A stretch of DNA of 64,000 nt from Elusimicrobiota bacterium (GTDB taxonomy: Bacteria > Elusimicrobiota > Elusimicrobia > Elusimicrobiales > UBA9959): assembly GCA_026388155.1 (NCBI GenBank), contig JAPLKI010000014.1, positions 1 to 64,000 of the forward strand, given 5' to 3'. The stretch's first letter is position 1. Each line of letters begins with the position of its first letter. Below, in pieces: positions 31,486 to 40,823 of this stretch. The notes under the pieces are model-generated. The model did no database searches. It saw only the letters and a list, made by a program, of their open reading frames with translations, and had not been told where the DNA came from. The translations under genes and the position numbers were made by a program.

Positions 31486-33081
31486 ATGGAAAAAAACTTA
31501 ACCGGCAGACATATTATCGGCGGGGAATATTGCGGGGCGGGGGGAAAGAAATTCCGGGGAGTGAATCCGGCTGACGGCGGGAAACTGGAACCCGCGTTCT
31601 GCGAGGCCGGCGCTACTGAAGTTAACCGCGCGCTGGAACTGGCCGACAAAGCTTTTGAAATTTTACAGACCGTGCCTGTTAAAACTATCGCCGCGCTGCT
31701 GGAACGGATCGCGGACGGGCTGGAAGCTGAGGGCGGGAGAATTATCGCGCGCGCGCATTTGGAGACGGCTCTGCCGGTGGAACGGCTGCGCTCCGAGCTG
31801 GCCCGCACCGCCGGACAGGCGCGGGCTTTCGCGGCGCTGGCTCTTGGCGGCTCATGGGCGCAGGCCCGCATAGACCATGCGCTGCCCGGGCGCAAGCCCC
31901 TGCCCAAACCCGATATACGCACGGTTTGCGTGGGGGTCGGGCCGGTTGTGGTTTTCGGGGCGAGCAATTTCCCGCTGGCAATTTCCGTGGCCGGCACCGA
32001 TACGGTGGCCGCTTTTGCCGCGCGCTGCCCGGTGGTGGCAAAAGGGCATCCGGCTCACCCGGGCACCTGCGAGCTGGTTTCCCGCGTTATCACCGAAGCG
32101 GTAGCCTGGGCAAAGCTGCCCCCGGGAATGTTTTCTCTGCTGCAATCCTCCGGTTATGAGGCCGGCCTTGCGCTTGTGAAGCATCCTCTTACCGCGGTTG
32201 CAGCCTTCACGGGCTCTCTCCGGGGCGGCAGGGCATTATTTGACGCGGCAGCCGCCAGGCCTGACCCGATACCCGTGTACGCCGAAATGGGCAGCGTAAA
32301 CCCGGTTTTTATATTGCCGGGCGCGGCAGCCACGCGCGCGGAAGAAATAGCCGACGGCTTTGTCCGTTCGCTGAACACCGGCGTGGGACAGTTCTGCACT
32401 AACCCCGGCATGGTACTTGCCGTTGACAGGCCGGCGTTTGATAAGTTCCTGGCGGCGGTATGCAAAAATGCCTCATGCGTTCCGCCCGCGCCTATGCTTC
32501 ATGACGGCATACAAAAGGCGTACGATCGCGGCACGGAGCGGCTGGCTTCCATTCCGGGAGTTAAACTGGCCGGGACCGCGGCCGGGACGCCGCTCGGCGA
32601 CGGGCCTGAAATGGCGGCCTGCAAAATATTTACGGCTGACGCCGGGCTGATACAAAAGCGGCCGGAGTTATTCGAGGAGGTTTTTGGCCCCGCCACCGTT
32701 ATTTACCGCTGTAAAAATACGGCGCAGATGCTGGATATCGCGCGGGGCATGCCGGGCAGCCTTACCGCCACCATCCACGGCACGGAGCGCGAATTGCTTA
32801 AATACGGGGAACTTGTACGGGTTCTTCAGCGCAAGGCCGGGCGCATTCTTTTCAACGGTTATCCTACGGGCCTTGAGCCCTGCGCAAGCCTGCATCACGG
32901 GGGGCCTTATCCGGCCGCTACCCACAGTTTTTTTACAAGCGTGGGGACGGCGGCTATATACAGGTATGTGCGGCCGGTCTGCTTTCAGGGGTTCCCGGAC
33001 GCCGCCCTTCCGGAAGAACTGCAGGAAGCCAATCCGCGCCGGGTGCGGCGTTTGGTGGACGGTGAGCTGGACACAATTTAA
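31486..33081 (+). CDS. Aldehyde dehydrogenase, 2,5-dioxovalerate dehydrogenase type
   Basis: The 531-residue NAD(P)-dependent enzyme resembles alpha-ketoglutarate semialdehyde dehydrogenases. Visible features are IIGGEY at the start, VVFGASNFPLAISVAGTD (cofactor region), FTGSLRGGRALFD, the catalytic Glu in AEMGSVNPVF near residue 268, and the catalytic Cys in GQFCTNPG near 304. The end NGYPTGLEPCASLHHGGPYP is typical of this subgroup. It would oxidise 2,5-dioxopentanoate to 2-oxoglutarate in pentose or hydroxyproline catabolism, but no pathway partners lie nearby. Confidence 0.85.
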   Translation: MEKNLTGRHIIGGEYCGAGGKKFRGVNPADGGKLEPAFCEAGATEVNRALELADKAFEILQTVPVKTIAALLERIADGLEAEGGRIIARAHLETALPVERLRSELARTAGQARAFAALALGGSWAQARIDHALPGRKPLPKPDIRTVCVGVGPVVVFGASNFPLAISVAGTDTVAAFAARCPVVAKGHPAHPGTCELVSRVITEAVAWAKLPPGMFSLLQSSGYEAGLALVKHPLTAVAAFTGSLRGGRALFDAAAARPDPIPVYAEMGSVNPVFILPGAAATRAEEIADGFVRSLNTGVGQFCTNPGMVLAVDRPAFDKFLAAVCKNASCVPPAPMLHDGIQKAYDRGTERLASIPGVKLAGTAAGTPLGDGPEMAACKIFTADAGLIQKRPELFEEVFGPATVIYRCKNTAQMLDIARGMPGSLTATIHGTERELLKYGELVRVLQRKAGRILFNGYPTGLEPCASLHHGGPYPAATHSFFTSVGTAAIYRYVRPVCFQGFPDAALPEELQEANPRRVRRLVDGELDTI

Positions 33082-33149
33082 AAATTGTGTTTGGAACTTA
33101 TTATAACTTTTGGTAATGAGCCACACGATCGCCAAGTCGGGGCTTGTCC

Positions 33150-33179
33150 CGCACTTTGGCCTTCTTAGGAAAAAGTGCG
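33150..33179. repeat. Dispersed hairpin repeat, copy 3
   Basis: CGCACTTTGGCCTTCTTAGG followed by AAAAAGTGCG is the same element as at 20293; the 8-bp stem is perfect. Confidence 0.8.
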
Positions 33180-33247
33180 CGAGCCTGCTGGTGGGTAGGT
33201 AATGTCGGGGGCGCGGTTGATGTGAAATAAGTCGCGATTCACTATTT

Positions 33248-33393
33248 GGAGCGGGTGGCGGGGGAACTGGGTTAGCAAAACCGTCCGGAGGCCGAGACTT
33301 GCGTAAGCGGCGAGGCCGAGGAACGGAAGGGCGGGCACGGTGTGTCCCGACCCTGGTTTTGCGTTCCAGTCCCCCGACAGGACCCGCGAACTC
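33248..33393 (+). repeat. Structured palindromic element, copy B
   Basis: Nested helices can be drawn. GCGGGT pairs with ACCCGC (33251-56/33382-87), CGGGGGAACTGG with CCAGTCCCCCG (33259-70/33366-76), and GCAAAACC with GGTTTTGC (33275-82/33355-62). A distal hairpin GGG-CGGGCA, loop CGGTG, TGTCCCG-A-CCC follows the core TCCGGAGGCCGAGACTTGCG. It lies between the convergent dehydrogenase and amidase genes. The remainder of 33082-33501 shows no gene. Confidence 0.75.
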
Positions 33394-33501
33394 TAAATTT
33401 TGGCTGCGAGACACCCAAAATCCAGCATGCTATCGTCGTTAGAACCTTCGATTTTTGATGAGTTGCGGAAATCAGGAGGAAAAAGGAAGGAGATTTTATT
33501 T

Positions 33502-34305
33502 TTACGGGATAGGGTAGAGCAGTATTCCGGCGGCTATGGCCTGCGCCATCTTTTCCTGCCCTTCATCGGACTTTATAAAAGCCGCGTCGTGCCTGTTGGT
33601 CAGCACCGCCATCTCTATCGTTATCGTGGGTATCTTGGAAAAGATCGAGAAGGTCAGCGCGCCCTGATTGGACCCCACCTGGGTTTTCGAGTCTCCGCGC
33701 ACTCCTCCGTCGTCCAGACTCCCGGCAAGCGCGGGCGCCATACCCTTGCGCATCGCCTCGGCCAGAACCAGGCTTCCCTCTATTACCTGTTTGGACGGTC
33801 CTTTGAAACCGTTGTCCGGATCGTTCCCGTAATCTTCTACGCCCTGCCGGTCCGGGTAATATATTACAAATCCTGTGCCCGGGCTGCTCTCACAGTGGAG
33901 ATGCACGGCCAGCGCCGCTCCGCCGTTGTTCGCCATAAGCGCCCGCTCTTTATTCTCCACATACTGCAGTTCGGACGATTTCGTCATCAGCACATCAAAA
34001 CCCTTTTCTTTCAGTATCCTTTCAAGCTTTACCGCCACGACCCAGTTTATATGGGTTTCGTTCGTCCCGCTTACGGGGGCCAGGCCGCTGTTGAAGGTAT
34101 TCGGATGGCCGGCGTCCACGCAGATGATCCGGCGGGGCCTTTCAGGCGGCTGTACCGGCGCGATCGGCGGCGCCGCGATGTCCTTGAATCCCGAGAGGGC
34201 CGCCGACAGTCCGGCGTCATCCAGCCCGTTCCAGTCTGCGGCGCAGACATAGGACAAAAAACCGCAACAAAGCGCCGCCGCAATTACGATAGCCCGGTGT
34301 TTCAT
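33502..34305 (-). CDS. N-acetylmuramoyl-L-alanine amidase (Amidase_3)
   Basis: The 267-residue enzyme cleaves the bond between muramic acid and the stem peptide in the periplasm. It has a signal peptide (MKHRAIVIAAALCCGFLSYV). The zinc-binding motifs are VDAGHPNTF (first His), NETHINWVVAVKLERIL (Glu region), AVHLHCESS (second His), and the late PTITIEMAVLTN with the catalytic Glu. A Pro-rich linker follows the signal peptide. A long plus-strand frame over this gene is a shadow. Confidence 0.88.
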   Translation of the reverse strand: MKHRAIVIAAALCCGFLSYVCAADWNGLDDAGLSAALSGFKDIAAPPIAPVQPPERPRRIICVDAGHPNTFNSGLAPVSGTNETHINWVVAVKLERILKEKGFDVLMTKSSELQYVENKERALMANNGGAALAVHLHCESSPGTGFVIYYPDRQGVEDYGNDPDNGFKGPSKQVIEGSLVLAEAMRKGMAPALAGSLDDGGVRGDSKTQVGSNQGALTFSIFSKIPTITIEMAVLTNRHDAAFIKSDEGQEKMAQAIAAGILLYPIP

Positions 34306-34436
34306 ATATCCGTGAAACCTCTTGATTACATCTTAACACGCCCGGAACAATTATCACAAGGGCCGAAAGGCCTGCCGCCTACCGGGTCGAAAGGGACGCT
34401 GTTCAGGGAACCCGCATGCGGCCTTCCCTGCGCAAT

Positions 34437-34466
34437 TTGAATGTCGTCATTTCTTTTTGTTACAAT
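34437..34466 (+). promoter_or_regulatory. Probable promoter of the group 4 hydrogenase operon
   Basis: TTGAAT (34437-34442), an 18-base spacer and TACAAT (34461-34466) stand 25 bases before ATG 34492. The 34306-34436 stretch holds the divergent start of the amidase gene and no other gene. Confidence 0.6.
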
Positions 34467-34491
34467 TTTAACTAATAGGATAGGAAAAATT

Positions 34492-35946
34492 ATGGATCAA
34501 ACACCCTCAAACCTGAATCTGATATTCGCCCTGAAAACAGCGGTAGCGGCGCCCATACTGGGCGCTTTTTTAATACCTTTCGCCAAAAAGATATCCGTCA
34601 CCGCCAGGAATACTTTAGCCGTGGCATTAGGCCTTGTCACTTTTATCGCGGCCGCCTGGCTTCTGCCGAGCGCCATGAACGGCATGGTCACGAACTATTC
34701 CCTTTCGTTCCCGCTCGGCTTTGACTTCGTCCTCTCGGCCGACATGCTTTCCGTTTTCATGGCGGTCATTTCCTCTTTCGTAAGTTCCATAATACTTATC
34801 TATTCCGTGGATTATATTTCCCATTATGAGAACCAGACCGAGTACTACACCATGGTGGTGCTGTTTCTGGGCTCAATGATGGGGCTGGTGTTCTCGGCGA
34901 ACATGCTTTGGATGTATGTGTTCTGGGAACTCACCGCGTTCGCCAGCTGGCGGCTGGTCGGTTTTTTCCGCAGCGACCGGGACGTGCTGAAAGCCAATAA
35001 GACTTTTCTGGTAACGGTCTTCGGCGCGCTGTGCATGCTGGCCGGCATCCTGCTGGTTTATTTCGACAAAGGCTCCATGGACATGCGCCTGCTTCGCGGC
35101 GAAAATATTTCCATGCTGGCGGCCTCTCTGATACTTATCGGCATACTGGCGAAGTCGGCCACTCTGCCGTTCTCAACCTGGCTGCCGGACGCCGGCGTCG
35201 CGCCGTCCACGGTAACCGCGCTGCTGCACGCCGCGGTGCTGGTTAAGATCGGCGTTTACGCTTACGCGAGGATCTTCGGAGTTACCTTTGTGGCGGCGCC
35301 GGAGTTTTCGCAGGCCGTGCTTTGGATAGCCGGCGCGAGCGCCATTGTCTCGGCGGCCGCGGCCCTGGTGGAAAAAGACATTAAGCGCATAATCGCTTAT
35401 TCCACGGTAAGTCAGATAGCTTTCATCTTTCTGGGACTGGCCTCGGGCAGCAGAGTCGCCTTCATGGGCGGACTTCTTTACATACTGATGCACAGTATCG
35501 CCAAGGGCGGCCTGTTCCTGTGCGCCGGCATAATAGAGCAGAAAACCCATAATAAGGATATCACTAAAATGGGCGGGTTGTTCAAAACCATGCCGGTAAC
35601 GGGCATTTCTTTCGCGCTTTGCTCGCTTTCAGTGATGGGCATACCGCCTTTCGGCGGTTTCTTCAGCAAGTTCCTTGTGTTCAAGGGCGCCACGCAGAAT
35701 GGAAGCCTGGGAGTGGTTCTTATGTTTTTGGCCGGCGCGATCATGACGCTTTTATACCTGACCAGGATGTTCTACCTGGTGTTTCTGGGAGCGGAAAAAC
35801 CGGATTCTCCGTACGAGGGCTCTACCGTGATGGTAGCAAGCGTGTTCGCGCTCGCCCTTATAGGCCTGTCGCTCGGAGCTCTGATCTATTATCCGTCCTA
35901 TTATGTTGACCTGCTCATAAACCAATTAGGGGTGAACCTCCAATGA
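34492..35946 (+). CDS. Antiporter-like membrane subunit of group 4 hydrogenase (NuoL/MrpD family), first
   Basis: The 484-residue protein is a proton-conducting transporter with about 14 membrane helices. The Proton_antipo_M core is marked by MYVFWELTAFASWRLVGFFR, AKSATLPFSTWLPDAGVAPS, TVTALLHAAVLVKIGVYAYA and LVEKDIKRIIAYSTVSQIAF; the Glu and Lys residues of these motifs form the ion channel. ATG 34492 follows TAGGAAAA and matches the family start. The stop overlaps the next ATG. It begins an eleven-gene hydrogenase operon. Confidence 0.88.
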   Translation: MDQTPSNLNLIFALKTAVAAPILGAFLIPFAKKISVTARNTLAVALGLVTFIAAAWLLPSAMNGMVTNYSLSFPLGFDFVLSADMLSVFMAVISSFVSSIILIYSVDYISHYENQTEYYTMVVLFLGSMMGLVFSANMLWMYVFWELTAFASWRLVGFFRSDRDVLKANKTFLVTVFGALCMLAGILLVYFDKGSMDMRLLRGENISMLAASLILIGILAKSATLPFSTWLPDAGVAPSTVTALLHAAVLVKIGVYAYARIFGVTFVAAPEFSQAVLWIAGASAIVSAAAALVEKDIKRIIAYSTVSQIAFIFLGLASGSRVAFMGGLLYILMHSIAKGGLFLCAGIIEQKTHNKDITKMGGLFKTMPVTGISFALCSLSVMGIPPFGGFFSKFLVFKGATQNGSLGVVLMFLAGAIMTLLYLTRMFYLVFLGAEKPDSPYEGSTVMVASVFALALIGLSLGALIYYPSYYVDLLINQLGVNLQ

Positions 35947-37808
35947 ACCTTTTACTCATACCCATAGTTTTGCCGCTGGCCTCGGCTCTGCTTGTCCTTC
36001 TTCTCCCGGAAAAAACAAAATACCTGAAAGAGCTGCTTACTTCCGGAGTAACGGCGGTCTGCCTGCTCGCGGGCGTTTCAACGCTTTTTTCGGCTCTTTT
36101 CGGCCAGACCATAACCCTTGATCTGCCCTGGGCCGGCGCGGGCCTTAACTTCACGCTAAAGGCGGACAATTTAAGCTCATTTCTGCTTTTATCCGTTTCA
36201 TTTTTCTCTTTCCTTATATCTATATACGCTTTCAGCTTTGAGAACAAAGGCGGCGCGAAGTGGTTTTTCTTCAACCTGCTGATGACACAGGCGTTCGCGG
36301 CGGGCGCCGTGCTGTCCGATAATCTGCTGGCGCTCCTTTTCTTCTGGGAAGGACTTCTGGTATTCCTTTACACTTTCATCGCCCTCTCACAGAAAACCGA
36401 GGCGGCAAAACGCACGGCGAAAAAGGCTTTTCTGATAAACGCCGTAACGGACCTCTGCCTGCTGGTCGGAGTTACCATAGTCGCCTGCATATCCGGCTCG
36501 ATGAATATGACCGTGATCGCAAGCGCGAAACTTACCATGAACGGCTGGGCGGGATTCGCCTACGTGCTGATGATGATAGGAGCGGTTTCAAAAGCGGGAG
36601 CTTTTCCTTTCCATACCTGGATCCCCGACGCCGCCACCGACTCAAGCGCCCCTTTCATGGCTTATGTGCCCGCCGCCGTGGACAAGCTGCTCGGCATTTA
36701 TTTTCTGGCCCGCATAAGCGTTTACCTGTTCTCCCTTAACGGCGCCATGCAGCTGGTGCTGATGACGCTCGGCGCGGTAACGATACTCGCGGCCGTGATG
36801 ATGGCTTTCGTGCAGACCGATTACAAGCGCCTGCTCTCTTACCACGCCGTAAGCCAGGCCGGCTATATGATACTCGGGATCGGCACCCTTAACCCCATAG
36901 GCATAGCGGGCGGGCTTTTCCACATGCTCAATAATGCCGTTTACAAATCCTGCCTGTTCATGACAGCCGGCGCGGTGGAGAAAAGGACCGGCACCAACGA
37001 CCTGTCAAAACTGGGCGGGCTCTTCAGAGCCATGCCCGTGACCGGAATTTGTTTCGTAATAGCGGCGGCCGCCATTTCCGGCATAGCCCCCCTGAACGGT
37101 TTCTTTTCAAAAGAAATGATCTACAAGGGAACACTCTCCACGGGATACACGGTGTTTTTTTGGGCGGCCGAGGTGGGCTCTTTCCTGACACTGGCCTCTT
37201 TCCTTAAACTGGGCCACGCGGCCTTTTTCGGCAAACGGGCCGGCGATCTTACGGAGGTCAGGGAAGCGCCGTTCTCGAACCTGCTGCCCATGGCCATACT
37301 TGCGGCTCTGTGCATCGCTTTCGGCTTCGGCGCCGCATTGCCTATAAACTGGCTGATAAGGCCGGCCATGTATACCCTTAACCTGCATACCCCCGTGCTT
37401 TCGGGCTTCCACCCCGACGAGCTTTACTGGCTCTCCCTCATAGTTATACTCGCGGCGGTCATCAACCATATTGTCGGCTACACGCTTTCAGGCGGCAGGG
37501 CCTGGAAAGCCTCCGACCATATACACAACGCTCCGCTGCTTGCCGGGACCTACGCTCTGGCGGAAAAGCGTTTCTTTGACCCCTACGAGCAGGCGATGCG
37601 CGCCGTACCCTTCGTGGCGGCGGCGATCTATAAAATAGACCGCTTTTTTGACTACCTTACCGACGCCCTGCCCTCGAGCCTTGGCGGAATGTTCTCAGGC
37701 GCCTCCAGCCGCCTGCACAACGGCTCTTACCCGCTTTATATGGCGCTTACCATAGCCGGCGCGCTTGTTTACATCTTTATAACCGCGAACTACGGAGGGA
37801 TACGATAA
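35943..37808 (+). CDS. NuoL-like ion-pumping subunit of group 4 hydrogenase
   Basis: The 621-residue protein is the longest of three antiporter-like subunits and fits NuoL in size. Motifs include LFFWEGLLVFLYTFIALS, SKAGAFPFHTWIPDAATDSS, FVQTDYKRLLSYHAVSQAGY and NGFFSKEMIYKGTL. Its C-terminal part has extra membrane helices, as in NuoL where a long lateral helix is found. It overlaps its upstream neighbour by four bases (ATGA), and its last base is the A of the downstream ATG. Role: ion translocation coupled to ferredoxin and H2 chemistry. Confidence 0.88.
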   Translation: MNLLLIPIVLPLASALLVLLLPEKTKYLKELLTSGVTAVCLLAGVSTLFSALFGQTITLDLPWAGAGLNFTLKADNLSSFLLLSVSFFSFLISIYAFSFENKGGAKWFFFNLLMTQAFAAGAVLSDNLLALLFFWEGLLVFLYTFIALSQKTEAAKRTAKKAFLINAVTDLCLLVGVTIVACISGSMNMTVIASAKLTMNGWAGFAYVLMMIGAVSKAGAFPFHTWIPDAATDSSAPFMAYVPAAVDKLLGIYFLARISVYLFSLNGAMQLVLMTLGAVTILAAVMMAFVQTDYKRLLSYHAVSQAGYMILGIGTLNPIGIAGGLFHMLNNAVYKSCLFMTAGAVEKRTGTNDLSKLGGLFRAMPVTGICFVIAAAAISGIAPLNGFFSKEMIYKGTLSTGYTVFFWAAEVGSFLTLASFLKLGHAAFFGKRAGDLTEVREAPFSNLLPMAILAALCIAFGFGAALPINWLIRPAMYTLNLHTPVLSGFHPDELYWLSLIVILAAVINHIVGYTLSGGRAWKASDHIHNAPLLAGTYALAEKRFFDPYEQAMRAVPFVAAAIYKIDRFFDYLTDALPSSLGGMFSGASSRLHNGSYPLYMALTIAGALVYIFITANYGGIR

Positions 37809-39238
37809 TGGAAAGAGGTCTGCTTGCTTACATTTTGATCCCGTTATTAACCGCCATCATCATCCCTTGCGCCGCCAGGAATAAACCGCGCCTCGCCGAT
37901 ATTCTGGCCAATGTCACCCTGCTCGCGGGACTCGCCAATCTGGCCTGGCTGCTTTTCACCCCGGCGAACATCGCAAATTCTTTTGCGGATATTCCGGGCG
38001 ACGGGTTCTCGCTGCTGATGGTATTCGCCGTTTACATGGTGGCTCTCGCCGTGGTTTTCTTTTCAGCGTTCTTCGCCGGCCCTATGCCTAACCGGCAGGC
38101 CTATTACTGTCTTATTATGACCTCGGTGGCCGCCATGTGCGGCGTGGTAACGACCTCCGACTTCTTCACGCTGTACATCTACATTGAAGTGCTCGCGGTA
38201 ACTTCTTTCGCCCTTATTACCACTGACGACACCTCGGCCGGCCTTGAAGGCGCCATAAAATATTTCCTGCTTACGTTCCCGGCTTCGGTCTTCATAATAA
38301 TAGGGCTTTCCCTGCTGCTCCTGTCTCTGGGCAGCTTTTCATTTGAAAGCGTAAAGATATTTTTGTCCTCCGGCATGTCAGGAGGGGCGGTGCTTTTTGC
38401 CATGGGCCTGATACTGCTCGGCTTGCTTATAAAGGCGGGCATTGTCCCGTTCCACACCTGGACGCCCGACGCATACCAGGGCTCTTTCTCACCGGTATCG
38501 GCGTATCTGGCCGGCATAGTGACCAAAGTTTCCGGCGTTTACGCCATAATACGTATCTCCATGCTTATGCGGTTTTACGAAGGCAGGGCTGACGCTCTTG
38601 CGAACACGCTGATGTTTTTGGGCATGCTTTCAATAGTCGTGGGGGCCGTTGCGGCCCTGCGCCAGAAAGAGCTGAAGCGCATGCTTGCGTTCTCAAGCAT
38701 CAGCCAGTTGGGCTACATAGTGCTGGCGGCGGGACTCGGCACTCCGCTTGCCGTAATAGCCGCCATCTTTCACCTGTTCAACCACGCCACTTTCAAAACC
38801 GTCCTGTTCCTGAACAGCGCCAGCCTTGAGTACGCGGCCGGCACAAGCGACATGGAAAAACTGGGCGGCATGGAACACGCCATGCCCTGGACTTCCTGGA
38901 CCTCGGTCGTAGCTCTTCTCTCCACGGCGGGCATACCGCCGCTCTCAGGCTTCTGGAGCAAGCTGCTTATTATAATCGCGCTCTGGGCGGGGGGAGCTAA
39001 AGTTTACGCCATGCTCGCCCTGCTGTTCAGCATCGTCACGCTTGCCTATTTCATGGTAATGCAGAAGAAAGTTTTCTTCGGCAAAAAGAGCGAGGCCGCC
39101 GAAGCCGCAAAAGAAGTTTCCGCCCCGATGCTGGCCCCGGTGGTGCTGCTGAGCGCCGTTATAGTTGCGATCGGGCTGTTATTCCCATACTTCTACACTT
39201 ACCTGGTTGAAACGATCGCAAAGAGGATGATTTTATGA
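37808..39238 (+). CDS. NuoN-like ion-pumping subunit of group 4 hydrogenase
   Basis: The 476-residue membrane protein has the antiporter-family motifs FTLYIYIEVLAVTSFALITT, KAGIVPFHTWTPDAYQGSFS, RQKELKRMLAFSSISQLGYI and AGIPPLSGFWSKLLIIIAL. Length and the start of the domain fit NuoN/MrpD. It shares one base with the preceding gene and four with the next one (ATGA). Confidence 0.88.
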   Translation: MERGLLAYILIPLLTAIIIPCAARNKPRLADILANVTLLAGLANLAWLLFTPANIANSFADIPGDGFSLLMVFAVYMVALAVVFFSAFFAGPMPNRQAYYCLIMTSVAAMCGVVTTSDFFTLYIYIEVLAVTSFALITTDDTSAGLEGAIKYFLLTFPASVFIIIGLSLLLLSLGSFSFESVKIFLSSGMSGGAVLFAMGLILLGLLIKAGIVPFHTWTPDAYQGSFSPVSAYLAGIVTKVSGVYAIIRISMLMRFYEGRADALANTLMFLGMLSIVVGAVAALRQKELKRMLAFSSISQLGYIVLAAGLGTPLAVIAAIFHLFNHATFKTVLFLNSASLEYAAGTSDMEKLGGMEHAMPWTSWTSVVALLSTAGIPPLSGFWSKLLIIIALWAGGAKVYAMLALLFSIVTLAYFMVMQKKVFFGKKSEAAEAAKEVSAPMLAPVVLLSAVIVAIGLLFPYFYTYLVETIAKRMIL

Positions 39239-39717
39239 CCTACCACACGCTGCTGTTCATGTTGACCGCAGTTTGCGCCGGGACCGCCGTTATGGCGGGG
39301 GACCTGCTTATAGGCGCTATTATGCTGGCCCTCGTAAGCATAGGTACCAGCCTTATACTTTTTGATTTCTTCGCGCCCTGGGCGGCGGTTTTCGAGCTTT
39401 CGGTTTGCGCGGGACTGATCACGGTGCTTTTCGTGGGCGCGGTCAGCCTGGTGCGCGGCAGCGCGGACGCCGACGCGCGGAGCCGTATAAAATTCATGGT
39501 CCTGCCGCTCGCGGCGGCCATGGCGGCCATAGTCCTGTGGTTTACCGTTCCGGCCTTCTTTGAAGCGCTTTCCGCGGGCGCAAAGATCGCCTCGGGCAAC
39601 AATCCTATAGGCATAACCCTTTGGGACATAAGGCGGGCAGACCTGCTTGGCCAGGCGGCCATACTCGCGGCCGGAGTTTTTGTTATCAAATCCATATTTC
39701 CGAGGAAAGCCAAATGA
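39235..39717 (+). CDS. NuoJ-like membrane subunit
   Basis: The 160-residue protein has five hydrophobic segments and the NuoJ-like region FDFFAPWAAVFELSVCAGLI followed by VLFVGAVSLVRG near residue 65. In complex I this helix carries a pi-bulge that helps couple the quinone site to the channel. The C-terminus overlaps the next ATG (39714). Confidence 0.75.
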   Translation: MTYHTLLFMLTAVCAGTAVMAGDLLIGAIMLALVSIGTSLILFDFFAPWAAVFELSVCAGLITVLFVGAVSLVRGSADADARSRIKFMVLPLAAAMAAIVLWFTVPAFFEALSAGAKIASGNNPIGITLWDIRRADLLGQAAILAAGVFVIKSIFPRKAK

Positions 39718-40022
39718 CCAACTTCTTCGCTCTTGACTGGTATTTTATAGCCCTCATCCTGTTCATAGGGCTTTACTGCATGCTGGTTTCGCGCAGCCTG
39801 CTGCGGCAGCTTATCGGCCTTGAGATCATGTCAAAAGCCGCTCTGCTTGCCGTTATTTCGAGCGGAGCTCTTACGAACAATCTCAGCCTCGCGCAGGCCG
39901 TCATAATCACCATGATAGTGATCGAAGTGGTGGTGGTGGCGACGGGGCTCGCGCTTCTGGCAAAAAATTTCAGGATAAACAAATCGGTGGATATCTGGGA
40001 CCTGAAAGGGCTGAAAGGATAA
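39714..40022 (+). CDS. NuoK-like membrane subunit
   Basis: The 102-residue protein has three transmembrane helices. Conserved NuoK-type features are LYCMLVSRSLLRQLIGLEIM with the membrane glutamate, and ALTNNLSLAQAVIITMIVIE with the second glutamate. ATG 39714 overlaps the NuoJ-like stop; an upstream in-frame opening to 39621 is not needed. Confidence 0.85.
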   Translation: MTNFFALDWYFIALILFIGLYCMLVSRSLLRQLIGLEIMSKAALLAVISSGALTNNLSLAQAVIITMIVIEVVVVATGLALLAKNFRINKSVDIWDLKGLKG

Positions 40023-40028
40023 AATAAA

Positions 40029-40364
40029 ATGAACATACTGCTTTCACCGCCGGTGGCGTTTATAATAACCCTGCTGTTCATCATGTTCGTGGCCGAACTG
40101 CTTACACCGCTTGCTCCGGCGCCCAAAACCGCGCCCGGTTCCGGCAAGAACAAGCCCTACGGCTGCGGCGAAGAAGTGAGCGAGCAAAGAGTGAGCCCGG
40201 ACTACCAGGGTTTCTTCCCTTTCGCTATTTTTTTCACGCTGCTGCATGTGGCGGCCCTGATGATAGCCACCTGGAGCTTCAACCCCATTTCCGCCGGGAT
40301 CGCGCTGGTAGTCGGCTACCTTGTGGCCATAGCGGTTATACTTGCAATACTCTTTGTGGGCTGA
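40029..40364 (+). CDS. NuoA-like membrane subunit
   Basis: The 111-residue protein has three helices and the loop KPYGCGEEVSEQRVSPDYQG between helices 1 and 2. That loop carries the cysteine equivalent to the YECG loop in NuoA. Group 4 hydrogenases often have such a subunit near the H-like protein. It sits 6 bases behind the K-like gene. Confidence 0.75.
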   Translation: MNILLSPPVAFIITLLFIMFVAELLTPLAPAPKTAPGSGKNKPYGCGEEVSEQRVSPDYQGFFPFAIFFTLLHVAALMIATWSFNPISAGIALVVGYLVAIAVILAILFVG

Positions 40365-40373
40365 AAAATAATT

Positions 40374-40808
40374 ATGAAAACCATAGACAAACTCGTACTC
40401 TGGTCCAGGCTTAAGTCGCCGTGGATACTGCATTTCAACTCGGGCGCCTGCAACGGCTGCGACATAGAAATAGTGGACGCCCTTACGCCCAAATATGATA
40501 TTGAGCGCTTCGGCATAGTTTTAAAATCCACGCCCAGGCACGCCGACGTGCTTGTGGTATCGGGGCCGGTCACCCTCCAGCAGGTGCCGCGCCTGAAACG
40601 CATCTACGAGCAGATGCCGGAACCTAAATTCGTGCTGGCCATAGGCGCCTGCGGCTGTTCGGGCGGTGTTTTTAACGGGTGTTATTCGGTAGTGCCCGGC
40701 GGACTTGACCAGGTGCTGCCCGTTTCGGCGTATATTCCCGGCTGCCCCGTACGGCCCGAGGCCATAATAGACGGCGTGGTGAAACTGCTTTCAAGCCTTG
40801 AGAACTGA
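40374..40808 (+). CDS. Group 4 [NiFe] hydrogenase small subunit (NuoB-like)
   Basis: The 144-residue protein binds the proximal [4Fe-4S] cluster. The four ligands are in NSGACNGCDIEIVD (two Cys), AIGACGCSGG and IPGCPVRPEAI. It is shorter than NuoB and lacks the medial and distal cluster region, as in Ech/Mbh-type enzymes. The B-like, C-like and D-like genes are consecutive. Confidence 0.9.
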   Translation: MKTIDKLVLWSRLKSPWILHFNSGACNGCDIEIVDALTPKYDIERFGIVLKSTPRHADVLVVSGPVTLQQVPRLKRIYEQMPEPKFVLAIGACGCSGGVFNGCYSVVPGGLDQVLPVSAYIPGCPVRPEAIIDGVVKLLSSLEN

Positions 40809-40823
40809 AGTTTAAGGAAAATT

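Noticed and set aside
33400-34440. Long plus-strand frame of 346 codons
   Set aside because: It runs opposite to the amidase gene, which has clear family motifs and a signal peptide; the translation on the plus strand has no recognisable features.
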